Assembly: GCA_902790625.1 (NCBI GenBank)
Contig: CADASP010000031.1
Coordinates: 1 to 62,055, forward strand
Length of the DNA stretch: 62,055 bases
Reading direction: 5' to 3'
Source: an uncultured Prevotellaceae bacterium
GTDB taxonomy: Bacteria; Bacteroidota; Bacteroidia; Bacteroidales; Bacteroidaceae
Shown: positions 59,492 through 62,055 of the stretch, piece after piece
How the letters are laid out: every line of letters begins with the position of its first letter
Numbering within the stretch: position 1 is the stretch's first letter
Notes under the pieces: model-generated
What the model saw: the letters and a program-made list of their open reading frames with translations, nothing else
What the model was told of the DNA's origin: nothing
Databases searched by the model: none
Translations under genes and position numbers: made by a program

Positions 59492-60130
59492 TTACTTATC
59501 TTTATCAATGAAGATTGTTTCAGTCACTTTCAACAAATGGGGAAATTCAACCTCATCACCGCCATCTTTCTTAATATCCTTTTTTGAAATAATCAAGATT
59601 TCCACCTGATTATTGACAAGTACATTATAAAAGTTATATCGCACCATTACCAAAGGGTTGAAAAAACTTCTTTCCGAAAGTGCCAACAATCCATTCAGAA
59701 TGAAATACACAGCAAATAATATTGGCCATGAGGGCTGTTCAAGTGTGTCTGCTATAGTCACTCCTGGTATACTAAGAGCAATGAAAAAATAACCTAAATA
59801 CGTTGGAAGGTTACTTGTTTCAGCAGGTGTTATACGAAAAAGGTTCTCTTTACCGTCGTTAATCCTCTTTAATTCATCACTTGTCCCCAATTTCTTCATT
59901 ATCCAGAAACCAAGCAACGTCATAACAATAGGAACAGCCATATACAAAACGATATGTATGATAAATAGTAGGTTATCACCTATGGTAATACAGTCTGGAA
60001 AATGGAAAAATATATATCTAATCTTAATAAAATAGATAGGCATTATGACCGAGGTTGATGACATTGTGACAACTAACCAAGCGAGGTATCTTAGAAATCT
60101 CTCTATTATATTTATGAAAGTGGTCATCAT
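59492..60130 (-). CDS. kwaA: Kiwa-like membrane protein KwaA
   Basis: 212 residues with four hydrophobic segments: about 14-35 (YLAWLVVTMSSTSVIMPIYF), 50-75 (LLFIIHIVLYMAVPIVMTLL), 108-125 (YLGYFFIALSIPGVTIAD) and 132-150 (PILFAVYFILNGLLALS). Between helices 2 and 3 is a charged loop. Length, four-helix topology and position directly before the DUF4868 gene fit KwaA, the membrane sensor of Kiwa. The identification rests mainly on the partner and the topology. No good promoter box was found upstream. Confidence 0.65.
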   Translation of the reverse strand: MMTTFINIIERFLRYLAWLVVTMSSTSVIMPIYFIKIRYIFFHFPDCITIGDNLLFIIHIVLYMAVPIVMTLLGFWIMKKLGTSDELKRINDGKENLFRITPAETSNLPTYLGYFFIALSIPGVTIADTLEQPSWPILFAVYFILNGLLALSERSFFNPLVMVRYNFYNVLVNNQVEILIISKKDIKKDGGDEVEFPHLLKVTETIFIDKDK

Positions 60131-60253
60131 ATTATGCTATTTGATTATTATTCAACAGTTTGTTCATTCAAAGATTGTGTGACACACAATGTCAGTATCA
60201 ACAGATACGGTATGTATTTACAATTTTGGCATGGTGAATTATTATATATTTCC

Positions 60254-61630
60254 TTACAGTGTTTTCACCATCCACAAACCATCATTATCCTTGCCTTCAT
60301 GCTTCAGCACACCAAGTTTCTGCAAAGCGGAAAGGTCACGTTCGATAGTGCGTTGACTCACCGACAAAGTCTCCGACATTTGTTTGCCGGTTATTGTCGG
60401 AGATTCTTTGATGAGATTGAGCATTTTCTGCTGACGCTCAGTGAGTTTCGTCTCCGACACGTCTCCGTCATGGTCTCCGACATTCGGGGTGTCGGAAGAG
60501 GCAAAAATGATGGTCTGGAATTGGGTCGGAGTAGATTTGAACATAGGCTTCAGTTCGTCTTTATAACCTTCCAAAGCTTTAGTCTCATTACAAATGCGTG
60601 TGAGTCCGCTACCTCGTTTCTCCATATAGTCAAGCTGAGCCATCACGTTTGCCAGTATAGGATTGCGCCTTTCAGAAGACACATCTTTGATGTCCAAATC
60701 CTGTATCAACATACCATTGTACATTCCACCTGGGGATGTGACAATAAGGCGATTGTCATAGATGTCAAGATGTACTTCACTGCCCATCACTGTGTAGTCA
60801 CGATGGATGAAGTGGTTTACCATTGCTTCAAGAACTGCACGTTCCGCATATTCTGGTTTGTTCTTTCTTCCATCAGGCAGTTTCTCCCAACCTCTCTTTG
60901 TGTTGGATTTCACAAAGTTCATGGCTTCACGGAGCAGCATGAGGACATTGCCTGTAAACTCTGCATCGTTGATGGCATCGCCCTTTTCCTTTCCATCCCA
61001 TCGCGTGCAGTATAGGCGAGATTGCCACAATGGGCAGTCATCGGAAAACAAAGCACCCGCATTGGTAAGATTCCCTGTTCTAGTTACCAGTCCAAACGAC
61101 AAGAGATATTTTTTGTCCCATTCTTGTTTGGTGCGGTCTTTGAAGGTGTTCGCCAATATCGTAAAAGAATAATCCTCTGCTTTATAGTCTGTGTGAAGGG
61201 AATCAAAAGTCTTGTTTGAGCCTTTGAGCACAAGTCTAACCATCTGTTCAGCCGTAGCAGGAAGGCTTTCATCACCAACACGAACAAATGCTACTCTTTG
61301 CCCATCTCCGACATAGTAATATGGGGTGTAATGCCCTGCATTGACTTTTAGTTGCAAGATATGTAAGCCATCTATATCATGCGGAATCATCTCCACCTCT
61401 GGCAGGGGATCCATATAGTCACGAATCCTGCTACTGATGGCCTCGCATACATGCTGCACGTCATCAAGTCCTTTGACGATGCCATCATTATCAATTCCGA
61501 AGAAAAGGGAGCCACCTAAGCCATTGGCAAAAGCACTTACACTCTTCAACCAACTCTTAGGTTTCTTTTCTTCAAGCATCACCTTGAAGTCGTATGCAGT
61601 ACATTCCGCTATCAGAGTCTTTAATTCCAT
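60254..61630 (-). CDS. AlbA_2 (Schlafen-type) ATP-binding regulator
   Basis: 458 residues. Residues about 1-115 form the AlbA_2 domain (SVSAFANGLGGSLFFGIDND; GIVKGLDDVQ; YYVGDGQRVAFVRVGDESLP). The middle carries an ATPase-like HATPase_c_4 region (VLEAMVNHFIHRDYTVMGSE; IYDNRLIVTSPGGMYNGMLI; RRNPILANVMAQLDYMEKRG; GSGLTRI). The C-terminus is a winged helix (LTERQQKMLNLIKESPTITG; VSQRTIERDLSALQKLGVLK). Such proteins are predicted transcription regulators or RNA-binding switches common in genomic islands. Promoter box TACCTTTG (minus) at 61651-61658. Confidence 0.85.
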   Translation of the reverse strand: MELKTLIAECTAYDFKVMLEEKKPKSWLKSVSAFANGLGGSLFFGIDNDGIVKGLDDVQHVCEAISSRIRDYMDPLPEVEMIPHDIDGLHILQLKVNAGHYTPYYYVGDGQRVAFVRVGDESLPATAEQMVRLVLKGSNKTFDSLHTDYKAEDYSFTILANTFKDRTKQEWDKKYLLSFGLVTRTGNLTNAGALFSDDCPLWQSRLYCTRWDGKEKGDAINDAEFTGNVLMLLREAMNFVKSNTKRGWEKLPDGRKNKPEYAERAVLEAMVNHFIHRDYTVMGSEVHLDIYDNRLIVTSPGGMYNGMLIQDLDIKDVSSERRNPILANVMAQLDYMEKRGSGLTRICNETKALEGYKDELKPMFKSTPTQFQTIIFASSDTPNVGDHDGDVSETKLTERQQKMLNLIKESPTITGKQMSETLSVSQRTIERDLSALQKLGVLKHEGKDNDGLWMVKTL

Positions 61631-61650
61631 TCTATTGGCATATCACCTTG

Positions 61651-61658
61651 CAAAGGTA
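61651..61658 (-). promoter_or_regulatory. -7 box TACCTTTG of the AlbA_2 gene
   Basis: Minus-strand box 20 nt before the ATG at 61630. Confidence 0.6.
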
Positions 61659-61760
61659 CTACTTTTTCTCGAAATGGAAACATAAAATCACTTTTTCGCG
61701 CGTAATTTAAGCAAATTTTGTCTAAAGTAAGCCCTACTTATAACAAAAAGAAACGATTTC

Positions 61761-61820
61761 TTGGTAAAATTCATTACCTTTGCCAACAAATTGGTAAAAT
61801 TCATTACCTTTGCCAACAAA
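61761..61820 (+). promoter_or_regulatory. Duplicated 30-bp promoter of the Crp/Fnr-like gene
   Basis: Two perfect 30-bp copies (61761-61790, 61791-61820), each containing TTGGTAAAATTCATTACC and the -7 box TACCTTTG. The second box is at 61805-61812, 18 nt before the ATG. Confidence 0.8.
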
Positions 61821-61830
61821 TTCGACGATA

Positions 61831-62055
61831 ATGGAACAGAAATTCAACAATAATCGCTTGGATTTGCAGATACTTCGGGAGTTCTGCAAACGGGAGGGTG
61901 AAGAAATCGCTTACCGCAAGGGTGACCAGTTGGAGCGTGAGGGCGACCCAGCACGGTGGTTCGCTTTTGTCACTGAAGGATGTTTCAAATATGTAAAATA
62001 TGGCATGAGCGACGACAAGGCACATATTACGTGGTTCTCGTTTGAGGGCGAGTTC
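61831..62055 (+). CDS. Crp/Fnr-family regulator, N-terminal part (runs off the window)
   Basis: 75 residues visible from ATG 61831. The start of a cyclic-nucleotide-binding-type beta roll is present: the segment with EIAYRKGDQLEREGDPARWF, then AFVTEGCFKYVKYGMSDDKA and HITWFSFEGEF. This matches the 'G..l...G......y.v.~G..k' pattern of Crp/Fnr regulators, but the HTH is outside the window. Expressed from a duplicated promoter. Confidence 0.75.
   Translation, partial: MEQKFNNNRLDLQILREFCKREGEEIAYRKGDQLEREGDPARWFAFVTEGCFKYVKYGMSDDKAHITWFSFEGEF

Noticed and set aside
60134..61015. 293-codon plus-strand open frame
   Set aside because: Antisense to the AlbA_2 gene, whose domains are complete.

Overview
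The window is a chromosomal segment of a member of Bacteroidales, most probably Prevotellaceae (Prevotella, Segatella or a close relative). Three things point there. Promoters follow the Bacteroidetes pattern (a -7 box TAnnTTTG, often with TTTG about 19-20 nt upstream) and Shine-Dalgarno sequences are inconspicuous. Type IX secretion genes (porU, porV) lie beside ispF. Lineage families are present: DUF3244, DUF4924, DUF4625, smalltalk, HU-like and TPR-TM-HTH regulators. Most of the window is clearly GC-rich; the first ~3 kb and the stretch from about 58.5 kb on are visibly AT-richer and look acquired.

Layout. 1-3.3 kb: secreted and lipoprotein genes below a TPR/HTH regulator. 4-4.6 kb: HU-like protein and the smalltalk peptide. 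4.8-12.8 kb: a five-gene minus-strand operon (ABC-type binding lipoprotein, TPR protein, RecN, inactive protease/TPR protein, Na+/solute symporter). 13-15.2 kb: a secreted protein and a stand-alone HTH protein. 15.7-18.8 kb: MenA, a divergent HD protein and a REP-associated (Y1) transposase that carries five REP-like palindromes inside its own reading frame. 18.8-21 kb: small membrane protein, RluA-type pseudouridine synthase, TPR protein. 21-26.4 kb: tatA-tatC, a NapH/NapG-like fused iron-sulfur protein and two Tat-signal aldo/keto reductases, together a plausible menaquinol-to-periplasm electron route. 26.5-38 kb: housekeeping (rfbD, serS, tRNA-Leu, rRNA methyltransferase, dipeptidyl peptidase, thioesterase, GH30 enzyme, tsaE). 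38.3-41.8 kb: a TonB-dependent receptor operon with two DUF4625 lipoproteins, probably for metal uptake. 41.8-43.6 kb: dense repeats and a broken YoeB-type toxin-antitoxin pair. 43.7-53.5 kb: an FAH-family enzyme with an in-frame repeat insertion, tandem PorU-type proteases, PorV, and IspF fused to a DUF559 nuclease. 53.7-62 kb: lipoprotein, metallophosphoesterase, AAA/PD-(D/E)XK protein, a Kiwa-like anti-phage pair, an AlbA_2/Schlafen-type regulator and the start of a Crp/Fnr regulator.

The strongest theme is repeats that have entered genes. A hairpin with GGGAGGGG arms occurs as inverted pairs: one pair brackets the DUF559 nuclease segment and its right copy forms the linker to IspF; another pair, without a nuclease gene, sits in frame inside the FAH-family gene. 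Both pairs, and two intergenic elements, carry a shared box (GATAGTTTTGCTG or its complement) next to the arms. I read this as a candidate undescribed nuclease-associated palindromic element, parallel to but distinct from the REP/RAYT pair at 17.4-18.8 kb. All functional calls come from reading the sequence; no database search was run.
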